DNA of 64,000 bases from Sphaerochaeta pleomorpha str. Grapes. GTDB taxonomy: Bacteria; Spirochaetota; Spirochaetia; Sphaerochaetales; Sphaerochaetaceae. The notes under the pieces are model-generated. The model saw only the letters and a list, made by a program, of their open reading frames with translations, made no database searches and had not been told where the DNA came from. The stretch spans positions 2,666,001 through 2,730,000 of the forward strand of contig NC_016633.1 in assembly GCF_000236685.1 (NCBI RefSeq), in the 5' to 3' direction. The position numbers were made by a program, and so were the translations under genes. Position 1 is the stretch's first letter. Every line of letters starts with the position of its first letter. This document shows, in pieces, positions 1 through 9,023 of this stretch.

Positions 1-942
1 AATACCCTAACACAGTTTATTAGAAATAATATGGGTATCTTGATAGGATTGTTTGTTTTATCAGTTATCTTAACAATCTTTACGGAAACCTTTCTGAACA
101 GTAAAAACCTCCTAACCGTCTTGAGACAGATATGCACGAATTCATTGTTGGCATTCGGTATGACATTCGTTCTCATTATAGGTGAGATTGATCTTACCGT
201 AGGGTCTGTAGTTGGGGCGAGCGGCGTTGCTGTGGTTATGCTGATAGAGTCAGGGGTTCCCCTTGTTCTCGCATTTCTTATAGCACTTTTGCTAGGGGCT
301 CTTGTTGGACTCATAAATGGCTTAATAATTGCATTTATAGGGATGCCTTCCTTTATCGTCACTCTGTCAATGATGGGAACGATTCGAGGTGTAGCTTATT
401 ACATCACTGATGGAAGATCAGTCGCCTGCACAAATTCAGTATTTAATTCAATTGGAAACGGCTATATTTTGGGTGTCCCTATTCCTATTTACGTAGTTGC
501 CCTCGTAATGATTATTATATCAGTCATACTGTATAGAACTAAATTTGGAAGAAGGATGTATGCGGTAGGAGGTAATGTTACAGCTGCTAAGTATACAGGT
601 ATTAGGATTAAGAGCATGAAGATTAAAGTATATATGATATCTTCGACACTAGCTGCTCTAGCTGGAATTATGCTGGCTTCGCGTATGTATTCAGGGCAAC
701 CGACAGCTGGTCAAAACTATGAAGCAGATGCAATTGCGGCAGCGGTTTTGGGAGGTACTAGTTTTACGGGTGGTATTGGCACAATAGGAGGAACCCTTAT
801 TGGTGCTTTGGTCATAGGCATCCTGAGCAATGGACTTAATCTACTGCATATATCATCCTATATTCAAATGGTTATTAAGGGGATCGTAATCATACTTGCT
901 GTGGCTTTTGACTTCTTAAAAAACCGCAAAGGAAATGTGTAA
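1..942 (+). CDS. Sugar ABC transporter permease, RbsC type (5' partial)
   Basis: This is the membrane permease of a ribose/xylose-type ABC importer (BPD_transp_2 family), which moves a sugar delivered by a periplasmic binding protein. The frame is open to the left edge (NTLTQFIRNN precedes the first ATG at 31), so the true start probably lies outside the window; RbsC proteins are about 320 residues. About eight to ten hydrophobic helices are visible. The family signature GEIDLTVGSVVG lies near residues 50-61 counted from the ATG at 31, and an AAAVLGGTSFTGGIGTIGGT loop comes near residue 240. The ATPase and binding-protein genes must be upstream. Downstream come a dehydrogenase, transketolase and ribulokinase, so the substrate is probably a pentose or pentitol. 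The exact sugar cannot be read from the sequence. Confidence 0.9.
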   Translation, partial: NTLTQFIRNNMGILIGLFVLSVILTIFTETFLNSKNLLTVLRQICTNSLLAFGMTFVLIIGEIDLTVGSVVGASGVAVVMLIESGVPLVLAFLIALLLGALVGLINGLIIAFIGMPSFIVTLSMMGTIRGVAYYITDGRSVACTNSVFNSIGNGYILGVPIPIYVVALVMIIISVILYRTKFGRRMYAVGGNVTAAKYTGIRIKSMKIKVYMISSTLAALAGIMLASRMYSGQPTAGQNYEADAIAAAVLGGTSFTGGIGTIGGTLIGALVIGILSNGLNLLHISSYIQMVIKGIVIILAVAFDFLKNRKGNV

Positions 943-1087
943 TCATCGGGAAATTGTACTGAAAAAATAAAGAGGGATCTATTATTTTAACTACGTTAGT
1001 GATTCACATATTTTGGTTCATTAAAAAAATGCAATTCCACACTTATGTGATTCACTTAATTGAAATTGGATAATCAAGGAGAAATTA

Positions 1088-1855
1088 ATGAGTATTTTTG
1101 ACAAATTTTCACTGAAAGGAAAGGTTGCAGTTATCACAGGTGGCAACAGAGGTATTGGGCGTGCCATTGCCAATGGTTTTGCTGATGCTGGAGCTACAGT
1201 TGTTATTGCAGCGAGGAATGAGGCAAAAAGTGCTGAAGCTGTTGCTGAAATCAATGCAACCGGAGGACATGCAATCGCGATGAAGATCAATGTTTCGGAT
1301 CGTGCGCAGATAGAGGAAATGGTACAGACTGTTGAAACTGAGATAGGTCCTATTGATGTGCTTGTCAATAACGCCGGTATTGGGTTTCATGCTGATGCTC
1401 TCAAGTTGGAGGATTCAGAATGGAAACGCTTGTTTGATATTAATCTTGAAGGTGTGTGGAAGATGTGCCAGATTGTGGGCCGGGGAATGACAGAAAGGAA
1501 AAGTGGTTCGATAATAAACATTGGGTCTATGTCCGGTTTGATTGTTAATCGACCACAATGGCATTCTCCATATGGTATTTCGAAGGCAGCTGTACATCAT
1601 TTAACTCGGTCTCTTGCTGCGGAGTGGTCACAGTATGGAGTACGAGTAAACGCAATAGCCCCTGGTTATATCAAGACTGAAATTGCCTCCACAGAATATG
1701 AAGATTATCGGCATTATTGGAAGGATGAAGTTCCGATGAAACGATATGGGTCTACTGATGAGATCGCCCCTGCGGCACTATATCTCGCAAGTGATGCTTC
1801 TTCGTTTATGACCGGCGAAGTTATGGTTATTGATGGTGGATATACGTTGTACTAA
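1088..1855 (+). CDS. Short-chain dehydrogenase/reductase (probable sugar or polyol dehydrogenase)
   Basis: A 255-residue classical SDR. It carries the cofactor motif TGGNRGIG (residues 17-24), the NNAG motif near 94, a catalytic serine in the GSMSG stretch near 147 and the YGISK catalytic Tyr/Lys pair near 161. The C-terminal IDGGYTLY is typical of FabG-like polyol and sugar dehydrogenases. A good ribosome site (AAGGAG) precedes the ATG. It lies between a sugar permease and transketolase/ribulokinase genes, so oxidation of a pentitol or other sugar alcohol to a ketopentose with NAD(P) is the likely role. That substrate is inferred from neighbours only. Fatty-acid FabG activity is less likely because of the context. 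Confidence 0.88.
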   Translation: MSIFDKFSLKGKVAVITGGNRGIGRAIANGFADAGATVVIAARNEAKSAEAVAEINATGGHAIAMKINVSDRAQIEEMVQTVETEIGPIDVLVNNAGIGFHADALKLEDSEWKRLFDINLEGVWKMCQIVGRGMTERKSGSIINIGSMSGLIVNRPQWHSPYGISKAAVHHLTRSLAAEWSQYGVRVNAIAPGYIKTEIASTEYEDYRHYWKDEVPMKRYGSTDEIAPAALYLASDASSFMTGEVMVIDGGYTLY

Positions 1856-2047
1856 ATCGTACTGTCTCGTAGTTAGGAAGTCAGGTTACCTGCCAGTATC
1901 AATAATTGCAATTGGTAAAGTTGTGGATTGGATATCAACGTTTACGCCTGATGAGATTTTCATTAAATATAGGTAAATTAACCTTTGAGCTTGTAGTTAA
2001 AATTATAGTTAAATTACAAGCCAGCTTTGAATTAAAAGGAGTTATCC

Positions 2048-4036
2048 ATGGATAAGCGAAACCTCCAGAAAGCAGCCCTTGCTTCAAGACTATTATCTAT
2101 AGATGCAATACAAAAAGCTAATTCTGGGCATCCTGGACTGCCACTTGGCGCAGCAGAATTAGGTGCGTATTTATATGGACACGCGATGAATTATTATCCT
2201 GATGATCCTAAATGGATTAATCGTGATAGATTCGTTCTTTCTGCCGGGCATGGCTCAATGTTCTTATATTCTTATTTGCACCTTGCTGGGTATGATATCA
2301 GTTTGGATGATATTAAGCACTTTCGTAAGTATGGTAGTAAGTGCCCTGGCCACCCAGAATATGGAGTAACTCCAGGGGTTGAAGCAACAACCGGCCCACT
2401 TGGGCAAGGGGTAGCAATGGCTGTCGGGATGGCGATTGCGGAGACTATGGCTGGAGAAAAGTATAACACCCGAGAACATAGTATTATTGATCATTATACT
2501 TATGTTTTAGCTGGGGATGGAGATCTTTCTGAAGGCGTGTCAGCAGAAGCTTCCTCTCTTGCCGGACATTTAAAGCTCGGTAAGTTGATATTATTCTATG
2601 ATTCAAACAACATCACCATTGATGGAAACACTGATCTTAGTTTTACTGAGGATGTCGAGGCACGATATGTTTCGTATGGCTGGCAGGTTCTGAAAGGCTC
2701 TATGTATGATTTGGACGAACTTGATAACCTGACCAGGCAGGCTAAGAACAACACCGATAAGCCAACAATGATTATTCTGAAAAGTATAATAGGAAAAGGA
2801 TCTCCTAATAAACAAGGGACTTCTGGAGTTCATGGAGCAGCTCTCGGTGAGGAGGAGGTAGCAGAGACGAAGTTGTTTCTTAATGCCAATCCTTTAGAAA
2901 AGTTTGTCGTAGATTCTGATGTGTATACGTTCTTTGAAGGACGAAAATCTGACCTTTATTCAGGTTACTCTAAATGGCAGAAGACTTATCTGAAATTGAA
3001 AGAGGAGAATCCCAATCTTGCTGTAGATTTCTCTGCAGAAAATAATTCTGAAGATTTGAATACTGTTCTTACTTCAATCGGATATAAAATTGGAGATGCT
3101 CCGGCAACAAGAGAGGCTTCTTCAAAAGCAATTAACTATTATGCAGAAAAATACGGAAATCTAGTCGGTGGGTCTGCTGATCTTAGTGGTCCAAACCGGA
3201 CGGGAATGGCCCATGCTAGTATTTATTCCTCTATGAATAGAAATGGTCGATATATCCATTACGGAGTGCGAGAATTCGCCATGGCTGCTATAGCAAATGG
3301 AATGGCTCTGTATGGTGGTTTCAAACCTTTTGTTGGTACATTCTTGGTCTTTTCCGATTATTTAAGGCCTGCATTACGTCTATCAGCACTTATGAAACTT
3401 GGGGTTATTTATGTTTTATCCCATGATTCAATTTACGTTGGTGAAGACGGTCCTACACATCAACCGATAGAACAGCTTGCAGCGTTGCGTGCAATTCCAA
3501 ATGTATCGGTTCAGAGGCCTGCTGATGCTGAGGAGACCATAGCTGTATGGGATATTGCTTTAAAAAATTCCGAGACTCCTACTGTAATTGCGCTTACAAG
3601 ACAAGGCTTACCTGTCTTTGAAAAGGACGATAAAGACTGGATGAATAATATAAGGAAAGGTGCTTATATTGCTCGAGAAGCTAAAGGAGAGATAAAACGA
3701 GTTGTTGTAGCGACTGGATCTGAAGTAACATTGGTATTGCGTGCAATTTCGGAGTGTGAAGACAACGCGTTGTCTTTCGATGACGTACGTGTTATCTCCA
3801 TGCCAGATAGAGAAAAGTTCTATACACAGCCATTGGAATATATATCGCATTTAATCCCTGATGATGCCTCTGTAATGGTTGTTGAGGCAGGCATTGCAAT
3901 GGGATGGGACCGTATAGCAGCTCGGAAGAATATCCTATCTATTGAAGACTTTGGGGAGTCAGCTCCGGCAGAAGATGTTGCGAGTGCTTTTGGCTTCACA
4001 GAAGCAAAAATTATTCAGATGTTGGGTCGTCTCTGA
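2048..4036 (+). CDS. tkt: Transketolase
   Basis: Full-length transketolase of 662 residues (usual length 650-670). It moves two-carbon ketol units between sugar phosphates in the non-oxidative pentose phosphate pathway, using thiamine diphosphate and Mg2+. The N-terminal domain shows the SGHPGLPLG region, the TPP motif starting GDGDLSEGVSAEA near 155 and ending in the Asp-Asn pair of YDSNN. The central pyrimidine domain carries GGSADLSG near 376 and HDSIYVGEDGPTHQP near 460. AAGGAG precedes the start. It stands in a sugar-catabolic cluster with an SDR upstream and ribulokinase downstream, so it may be a pathway-dedicated copy rather than the only transketolase of the cell. Confidence 0.97.
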   Translation: MDKRNLQKAALASRLLSIDAIQKANSGHPGLPLGAAELGAYLYGHAMNYYPDDPKWINRDRFVLSAGHGSMFLYSYLHLAGYDISLDDIKHFRKYGSKCPGHPEYGVTPGVEATTGPLGQGVAMAVGMAIAETMAGEKYNTREHSIIDHYTYVLAGDGDLSEGVSAEASSLAGHLKLGKLILFYDSNNITIDGNTDLSFTEDVEARYVSYGWQVLKGSMYDLDELDNLTRQAKNNTDKPTMIILKSIIGKGSPNKQGTSGVHGAALGEEEVAETKLFLNANPLEKFVVDSDVYTFFEGRKSDLYSGYSKWQKTYLKLKEENPNLAVDFSAENNSEDLNTVLTSIGYKIGDAPATREASSKAINYYAEKYGNLVGGSADLSGPNRTGMAHASIYSSMNRNGRYIHYGVREFAMAAIANGMALYGGFKPFVGTFLVFSDYLRPALRLSALMKLGVIYVLSHDSIYVGEDGPTHQPIEQLAALRAIPNVSVQRPADAEETIAVWDIALKNSETPTVIALTRQGLPVFEKDDKDWMNNIRKGAYIAREAKGEIKRVVVATGSEVTLVLRAISECEDNALSFDDVRVISMPDREKFYTQPLEYISHLIPDDASVMVVEAGIAMGWDRIAARKNILSIEDFGESAPAEDVASAFGFTEAKIIQMLGRL

Positions 4037-4285
4037 TTTTGTAGGAATTGTCAATTTTTTATAGATTGAGGCAATCTCTGGTTGCTAAAACGTTAGTCGA
4101 ATTTGTATTGAACCTTCGCCATTTTAGAAAAAAAATCAGGTGATTACTGAGACCATGTAAGGGGTTTGTCTAATGCATACGTGAAGCAATGGATCAATGC
4201 TATGTAGGGGATGTCAAGAAACATCATGTGTTATGCAAATTCAAGTGCGGCTGGATAATGGGATATTATTAAATGAGAGTAAATT

Positions 4286-5959
4286 ATGATTGAGAAAATA
4301 TTAGCTGGTATTGACTTTGGCACTGACTCTGTTCGTGTACTTTTGTGTGATGCTGTGAGTGGTAAAGAACTGTCTCACGGTGTTGCTGAATATGCGCGAT
4401 GGAAAATAAAAGAGTTCTGCAATCTAAATGAAAACCAATACAGACAGCATGCTTTGGATTACTTGGAAGGTATCGTGGAGGCATTTCAGAAGGCATTGTC
4501 CAAATTACCAGGTAATACAGGGAAAAAAATTGTTGCTTTATCTGTAGATACTACTGGCTCTACTCCATGTCCAGTTGATATGCATGGAAGGCCGCTGTGC
4601 CTTTTACCTGGGTTTGAGAACAATCCTGATGCAATGTTCCATTTATGGAAGGATCATACTGCTGCTAAAGAAGCCATTGAGATAAATGACATACTATGTA
4701 ATGGTGATATAGATTATACTAAGTTTCAGGGGGTTTATTCTTCAGAATGGTTCTGGGCAAAAATTTTACATACTGTTCGAAAATCGCAAGAAGTGAAAAA
4801 GAATGCATATACTTGGATTGAACATTCGGATTGGATGTTAGGAATTTTAACTGGGATCCCCTTGGTGGATGATTTTCCTCGTGGATCTTGTGCTGCTGGC
4901 CACAAAGCCCTCTGGAATAGTGAATTCCATGGTCTTCCTTCCAGGGCTGTTTTTTCATCTCTTGATCCTTACTTGGGGTTGATTTACGATAGATATCCTT
5001 TAAAAACATATCCAGCAGGAACACCCATTGGTAGAATTTCCGCCTATTGGGCGGATACCTTAGGAATTAATCCTATGGCCATGATTGTTGTAGGCTCGTT
5101 AGATGCTCATGCAGGAGGAGTAGGGGCTGGAATTGCAAAGAAGACAATGGTGAAGGTTATTGGTACCTCAACAGTCGATTTGGTAATTGAAAATGCTGAC
5201 GTCTTGAAGAATAAGGATTTACGAGAAATATGTGGTCAAGCAGAGGACTCAATAGTTCCTGGGTATACGGGCATAGAAATGGGTCAACCTTCATTTGGAG
5301 ACTCTTATTTATGGGTTAAGAATTTATCATTATGGCCTTTGTTGAATTTGAAAGCCTTTCCTGAATTTATGTCAGAAGAATATATGCAAAAACTTATAGA
5401 CCATATAGATAAGAATTTTTTAAGAGAACTCGAGATGAAAGCCGGGGAGCATATCTATGATCAGGAAGTGAGTCTCGATTGGTTTAATGGTCGCAGGTAT
5501 CCATCGTTAAATGAACATGTGAAATCGATGATTTCACAGATATCGCTTGGTACAGATTTACCGGCTCTTTTCTGTGCAGTGGCAAAAGGAACAGTTTTTG
5601 GAAGCAGAAGAATATTTGATTCGTTAAAGGAGAAGGGTATTCTGATTGATAAGGTTGTTGCTGTGGGCGGAATAGCTGAGAAATCTGAGTTCATCATGCA
5701 AATGCTTGCTGATGTTATGAATATACCGATTGCCATATGTAGCGATTTCCAAGTATGTGCAAAAGGTTCTGTTATTTACGCAAGCGTAGGAGCTGGGATA
5801 TTTTCTTCTATTCCAGAAGCTCAAAAAAGATATTGTACGTTTGACTCTAAATTATATAAACCTAATGCATCACTAAAAGATTTGTATGAATCACAATATA
5901 GGCAGTATCTCGAGATGGGAAAATTGAGTGAGACTTTTGCAAATATCAATATCGGTTAG
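4286..5959 (+). CDS. araB: Ribulokinase-like FGGY carbohydrate kinase
   Basis: A 557-residue FGGY-family kinase whose N-terminal motif IDFGTDSVRVLLCD (residues 9-22) is the ribulokinase form of the ATP-binding phosphate-1 motif. VDTTGSTPCPVD near 88-99, GSLDAHAGGVGAGI near 268 and GTSTVDLV near 291 also fit AraB. Length matches AraB (about 560) rather than xylulokinase (about 490-500). It phosphorylates a ketopentose, probably L-ribulose, with ATP. Following transketolase and an SDR it completes a pentose route. No araA or araD is in view, so the substrate could also be D-ribulose formed from a pentitol by the SDR. The ribosome site (GAGAG) is weak. Confidence 0.9.
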   Translation: MIEKILAGIDFGTDSVRVLLCDAVSGKELSHGVAEYARWKIKEFCNLNENQYRQHALDYLEGIVEAFQKALSKLPGNTGKKIVALSVDTTGSTPCPVDMHGRPLCLLPGFENNPDAMFHLWKDHTAAKEAIEINDILCNGDIDYTKFQGVYSSEWFWAKILHTVRKSQEVKKNAYTWIEHSDWMLGILTGIPLVDDFPRGSCAAGHKALWNSEFHGLPSRAVFSSLDPYLGLIYDRYPLKTYPAGTPIGRISAYWADTLGINPMAMIVVGSLDAHAGGVGAGIAKKTMVKVIGTSTVDLVIENADVLKNKDLREICGQAEDSIVPGYTGIEMGQPSFGDSYLWVKNLSLWPLLNLKAFPEFMSEEYMQKLIDHIDKNFLRELEMKAGEHIYDQEVSLDWFNGRRYPSLNEHVKSMISQISLGTDLPALFCAVAKGTVFGSRRIFDSLKEKGILIDKVVAVGGIAEKSEFIMQMLADVMNIPIAICSDFQVCAKGSVIYASVGAGIFSSIPEAQKRYCTFDSKLYKPNASLKDLYESQYRQYLEMGKLSETFANINIG

Positions 5960-6178
5960 TCTTAATTAGTTGATTAGAATTTTAAAATTTCTATTTTTAA
6001 AAACCAGGCGTTAGCGTTCTGGTCTTGGAGACGAGTACATGAGACTAGTGTTAAGGTTAGCTATAAAATTAATATTTCCTTAGAAGAGACACAGATATGA
6101 TGTGACCAGTGTCAATAAAAAAACAAAAAACTGATGGGAGGAAAGACTAGCAGTTATTCGGCATTTGACCACTCATAA

Positions 6179-6358
6179 AGTAGCAGTTTCAAATCAATAT
6201 ACTATTCTATGGTAGGTGGATCGCAAGCAACCATCTCCATACATTCTGATATCACTGAGGCTTTGTTAAATCGGGATGAAGTAGCAGTGAAAAAGGCAAT
6301 AGCCGATTATTTATACCATGTTCTTAATAGAGTCATTTCATCAGTTATTCTCGTGTGA
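6179..6358 (+). pseudogene. Remnant of a GntR-family regulator (FCD domain C-terminus)
   Basis: The frame opened by the stop at 6176 and closed at 6356-6358 encodes about 59 residues. HSDITEALLNRDEVAVKKAI followed by ADYLYHVLNRV is the usual final helix pair of an FCD effector domain (H-x-I-x-A-L-x-x-R-D-x-x-x-A). No DNA-binding winged helix is found upstream, so only the tail survives. It probably once regulated the sugar operon to the left, as FCD-type GntR proteins often do. Recognition is by motif memory; no alignment could be run. Confidence 0.6.
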
Positions 6359-6376
6359 ATAGGGATGGTCAATAGC

Positions 6377-6715
6377 ACTGTATTTTGGGTTGGTATATAT
6401 ATGATATACGTTGCTGACCCCAGTTCGGTAATAGTTTTATTGATTGGGGTAGCTTTGCATGCAAGGATACTGACAGTGTTGTAGTAGGTGGTTAATTTGC
6501 TGAATACGGTATTAAGTTCAGGTTATTATGTATTCGCACTTATTATTGCCGTCTTGTGGTTTTCCTGTCTCAGTATGAGTGCCATCCCCTTTTAGGGATT
6601 GCAAAATATACTCATTTTGTGGATTGCCTCGTCAGAGAATGCTTCTGTAATAGAAATACTTGCTGAAATAAAAGGTCACTACAAACAAGTAAGCCTTCTC
6701 CCTTTCATTGGCTAG
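6377..6715 (+). pseudogene. Decayed membrane-protein reading frame with three in-frame TAG stops
   Basis: One frame of 112 codons runs through TAG at 6482, 6485 and 6593 before ending at 6713. It encodes hydrophobic stretches (for example VIVLLIGVAL and VFALIIAVLWF) and a soluble tail ending VSLLPFIG. The constant frame and membrane-like composition suggest the end of a lost transporter or membrane protein. The family was not recognised. Downstream lies an IS66 relic, so insertion damage is a plausible cause of decay. Confidence 0.4.
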
Positions 6716-6777
6716 AGGCTTGTACAGGAATAGGCTCTTGCTCCAGCGGTCCAGTTCAATGGCTTTCCTGGACCGAA

Positions 6778-6900
6778 AATGCCATAAGACCATTTTGCCA
6801 AGGAAAAATGAATTGGCTGTTTTCTGTCTCGATTAAAGGGAGGCTTCCTTCCTCTATTACAGTCTCATAGAGACGGCAAAGGCGAACGGCATCTCGGTTA
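6778..6900 (+). pseudogene. IS66-family transposase C-terminal relic
   Basis: Frame 1 reads NAIRPFCQGKMNWLFSVSIKG from 6778; after a shift near 6841 the next frame reads ASFLYYSLIETAKANG to 6890. Both halves line up with the conserved end of IS66 TnpC, which has RPFxxGRKNWLF followed by SLIETAKANGL. The glycine-arginine-lysine of the family is partly mutated (QGKMN). No other part of the transposase and no end repeats are seen, so this is a dead fragment. Confidence 0.75.
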
Positions 6901-6963
6901 TCAGGAATGGATGATCGATCTTTCTAATTACTCTCGTAAAGGGGGGCATTATAAAATATCAAA

Positions 6964-7036
6964 AGTATTCTGGATTCAACAGTAGAGCAAAGGACTGAAA
7001 ATCCTTATATACTCGGTTCAATTCCGAGAGATGTCA
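6964..7036 (+). pseudogene. Degenerate tRNA-Phe(GAA)-like sequence
   Basis: An intact anticodon arm (stem AAGGA/TCCTT, loop CTGAAAA, anticodon GAA at 6997-6999), a 5-nt variable loop and a perfect T arm (stem CTCGG/CCGAG, loop TTCAATT at 7017-7023) are present. The 5' part is poor: the acceptor half AGTATTC pairs badly with AGATGTC, the D stem is mostly unpaired and the D loop lacks the GG pair. A run of eight T follows at 7040. It looks like the 3' half of a tRNA gene joined to foreign sequence, either a dying tRNA or the mark of an old integration event. Confidence 0.5.
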
Positions 7037-7213
7037 GGCTTTTTTTTACAGCAGTGTAATAGGTTTTTTATTTTGGTTTGATGACCAAAATGGATATAAA
7101 AAAAGGAGTATCCCTTTTTGAAATACTCCCGTTATTTTTAGGAAATTTGTTATTTTAAATTTAATAAATTGGAATTTTACAGTTTTAATCTGTGCTGATA
7201 ATATCCCGATGCA

Positions 7214-7846
7214 TTAAGCTTTTCTAATCGGGTGACGTATGACCGTTTTCCATTTTGAAGGCTCGATCCTTCGGGGATCAGAAAGATAGATTTCGTGGTG
7301 CAGACGGGTATCAGTTATATCATTCACATATCCTTTTTCTTTCAAATATTTATCCATGATGGCAACGGTGGCAGGCTCATCATCAAACGGACCTGTATGC
7401 ATGATTTGTACACATAAGCCCTCAACGACTGTTAGAAACTCAGCTGAAGAACAATCCAGCTTTTTCTTTCTAGTCGCTTCAATTACTGCCCAATCAAAAT
7501 CACTTTTTACCACAAAGTCCGGCAGGCGGATAACTGAAATCCAGTTAAACAAGTCCTTATTCCCATAGTCTACACCCTCAACGCCATGCTGCCACCAGAA
7601 GCCTTCCAGCGGAGGTACTACATAGTCAAAAAAGTCTTCGATCTTATGCGAACCTTTATAGCTCATTTTGATTGTATACGCAATCGCATAAAGAATTCCG
7701 ACAGCTTGCTGATATGTACCGCCTTCCTTGTTTGGGTTTCCTTTTCCCCTTACAGCGATATAATTTACAGCCGGAATTTGTACTATCTCTGGTATATTCT
7801 TAGGCATATAAAACTCTTTGTATTCTTTTTTAAAATCAAAAGCCAT
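7214..7846 (-). CDS. GyrI-like small-molecule-binding domain protein
   Basis: A 210-residue soluble protein. It opens MAFDFKKEYKEFYMPKNIP and carries IPAVNYIAVRGKGNPN, followed by QAVGILYAIAYTIKMSYKG; this is the stand-alone GyrI-like family whose members bind hydrophobic small molecules. It ends LHHEIYLSDPRRIEPSKWKT, a typical GyrI C-terminal strand. The start is set at the ATG preceded by GGAGGT with a 6-nt spacer; an in-frame upstream ATG has no ribosome site. It is the last gene of a three-gene minus-strand unit led by a MerR regulator that has its own GyrI-like domain, so both probably recognise related ligands. Enzyme activity, if any, is unknown. Confidence 0.8.
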   Translation of the reverse strand: MAFDFKKEYKEFYMPKNIPEIVQIPAVNYIAVRGKGNPNKEGGTYQQAVGILYAIAYTIKMSYKGSHKIEDFFDYVVPPLEGFWWQHGVEGVDYGNKDLFNWISVIRLPDFVVKSDFDWAVIEATRKKKLDCSSAEFLTVVEGLCVQIMHTGPFDDEPATVAIMDKYLKEKGYVNDITDTRLHHEIYLSDPRRIEPSKWKTVIRHPIRKA

Positions 7847-7897
7847 AGGTTTACCTCCATGGTACATGTATCATCAGTGAGATTTTTTAAGGAAATG

Positions 7898-8953
7898 TTA
7901 TCTTCCCAAAAGAACAAACCCATCCGTCAAGATGTCCATTACTTCTGTGAACATACCAGGCAGTTCGTCCGTCTTGTCGTTTTCCCCAGTGAGATAGGTC
8001 ACAATGATATTCGTGATTTTAGATATGATAATGGCTCCTTCTTCAAAGCGACAGGAGGCTTCAAGCCACGCCTCATTCTCATATTCTCTCCCGGTATCAT
8101 TTAGAATACGGCTCATTTTATCAAAGCCACCGCAAAAACTCACTTCGTCCAGTTCTTTGCTTCCCTTCAAAGCGTTCGGGACAGTTGGCACTGTACCGAA
8201 AAACGTCACCATGTTGGCAAGTATCTTATCGTAATCATCTTTAGTGAGTTCGCTTTTTAGTTTGGGCAACTCATGTATAAATTTCTGAAATCCCTTTCTG
8301 CCCAAAAAGCTTACCGGTGAATTCAGAAACAGCTCACTTTTTTTCGCCAGTGCTTCCTTTGCAATCTGGTATTTATTCTTTGTTGCCTTCATTCTGACTG
8401 CGCAGATAGTGTTTGGCTTTGACAAGCCCGGATAGCTGCAATTCCATGCGTGATGCAGTTCCTCGTAGGTAAGTGTTTGCACTTCTTTGCGTCCGCAGTC
8501 AAGAATATAGATACACTGTACATTGTCGTCGTAGCCAACCATCAAAACATAGTGAAACGGGATATGTTCGCGATGATATAACTTTGAAAAGTACGGCAGA
8601 TAGTACATATCCAGAGCGCCTAAAACAGGCGGATACCCGGCATCAATTTCCGCCTTAGCCTTTTTGATTGCCTGTTCAAATGTTTTATACTCGTAATGCT
8701 TATACTCAAATCCTGCAATGGGAGAAAGAAATTCATACATCTGTTTTGTTCGCCCGTCCCCTATTGCAACCGTTCGTTTCAAGTCTGACTTCGGTGTTTT
8801 CATGTAGCAAAACGAGCCGAATGAGGAAAGGCTGAAAAAGAAGCTCGGCGGAAGGTTCTCTCCGGTATCTTGTATATACAAATCTTCTATTCCGTTCCAC
8901 ATGCACTCGTAGTCATCTACATGGTGCTTTAACTTAATTATTTCCTTACACAT
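7898..8953 (-). CDS. BtrH-like (N-terminal) / DUF4872 family protein
   Basis: A 351-residue cytosolic protein. The N-terminal 200 residues resemble the butirosin BtrH N-terminal, C39-peptidase-like fold: HHVDDYECMW near 10-19, then PPVLGALDMYYLPYF near 108, HYVLMVGYDD near 134 and ILDCG near 149 supply the Cys, His and Asp of a possible catalytic triad. BtrH is an acyltransferase in antibiotic synthesis; relatives are found beside MerR regulators in Firmicutes. It lies downstream of the MerR gene after a short hairpin and 51 bases upstream of the GyrI-like gene. The substrate is unknown. The group of three looks acquired. Confidence 0.65.
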   Translation of the reverse strand: MCKEIIKLKHHVDDYECMWNGIEDLYIQDTGENLPPSFFFSLSSFGSFCYMKTPKSDLKRTVAIGDGRTKQMYEFLSPIAGFEYKHYEYKTFEQAIKKAKAEIDAGYPPVLGALDMYYLPYFSKLYHREHIPFHYVLMVGYDDNVQCIYILDCGRKEVQTLTYEELHHAWNCSYPGLSKPNTICAVRMKATKNKYQIAKEALAKKSELFLNSPVSFLGRKGFQKFIHELPKLKSELTKDDYDKILANMVTFFGTVPTVPNALKGSKELDEVSFCGGFDKMSRILNDTGREYENEAWLEASCRFEEGAIIISKITNIIVTYLTGENDKTDELPGMFTEVMDILTDGFVLLGR

Positions 8954-9002
8954 AAATTAAGATCTCCTGTCAAATAATACATTTCTTATAGCAGGAGCAT
9001 AA

Positions 9003-9023
9003 ACCCTCGCATTGTGCGAGGGT
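9003..9023 (-). terminator. Perfect 9-bp hairpin between the MerR and BtrH-like genes
   Basis: ACCCTCGCA (9003-9011) and TGCGAGGGT (9015-9023) pair completely around a 3-nt loop. The right arm touches the MerR stop codon. On the minus strand only a short T run (TTTA) follows, so it is a weak terminator or an mRNA-processing hairpin that would reduce expression of the two downstream genes. Confidence 0.55.
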
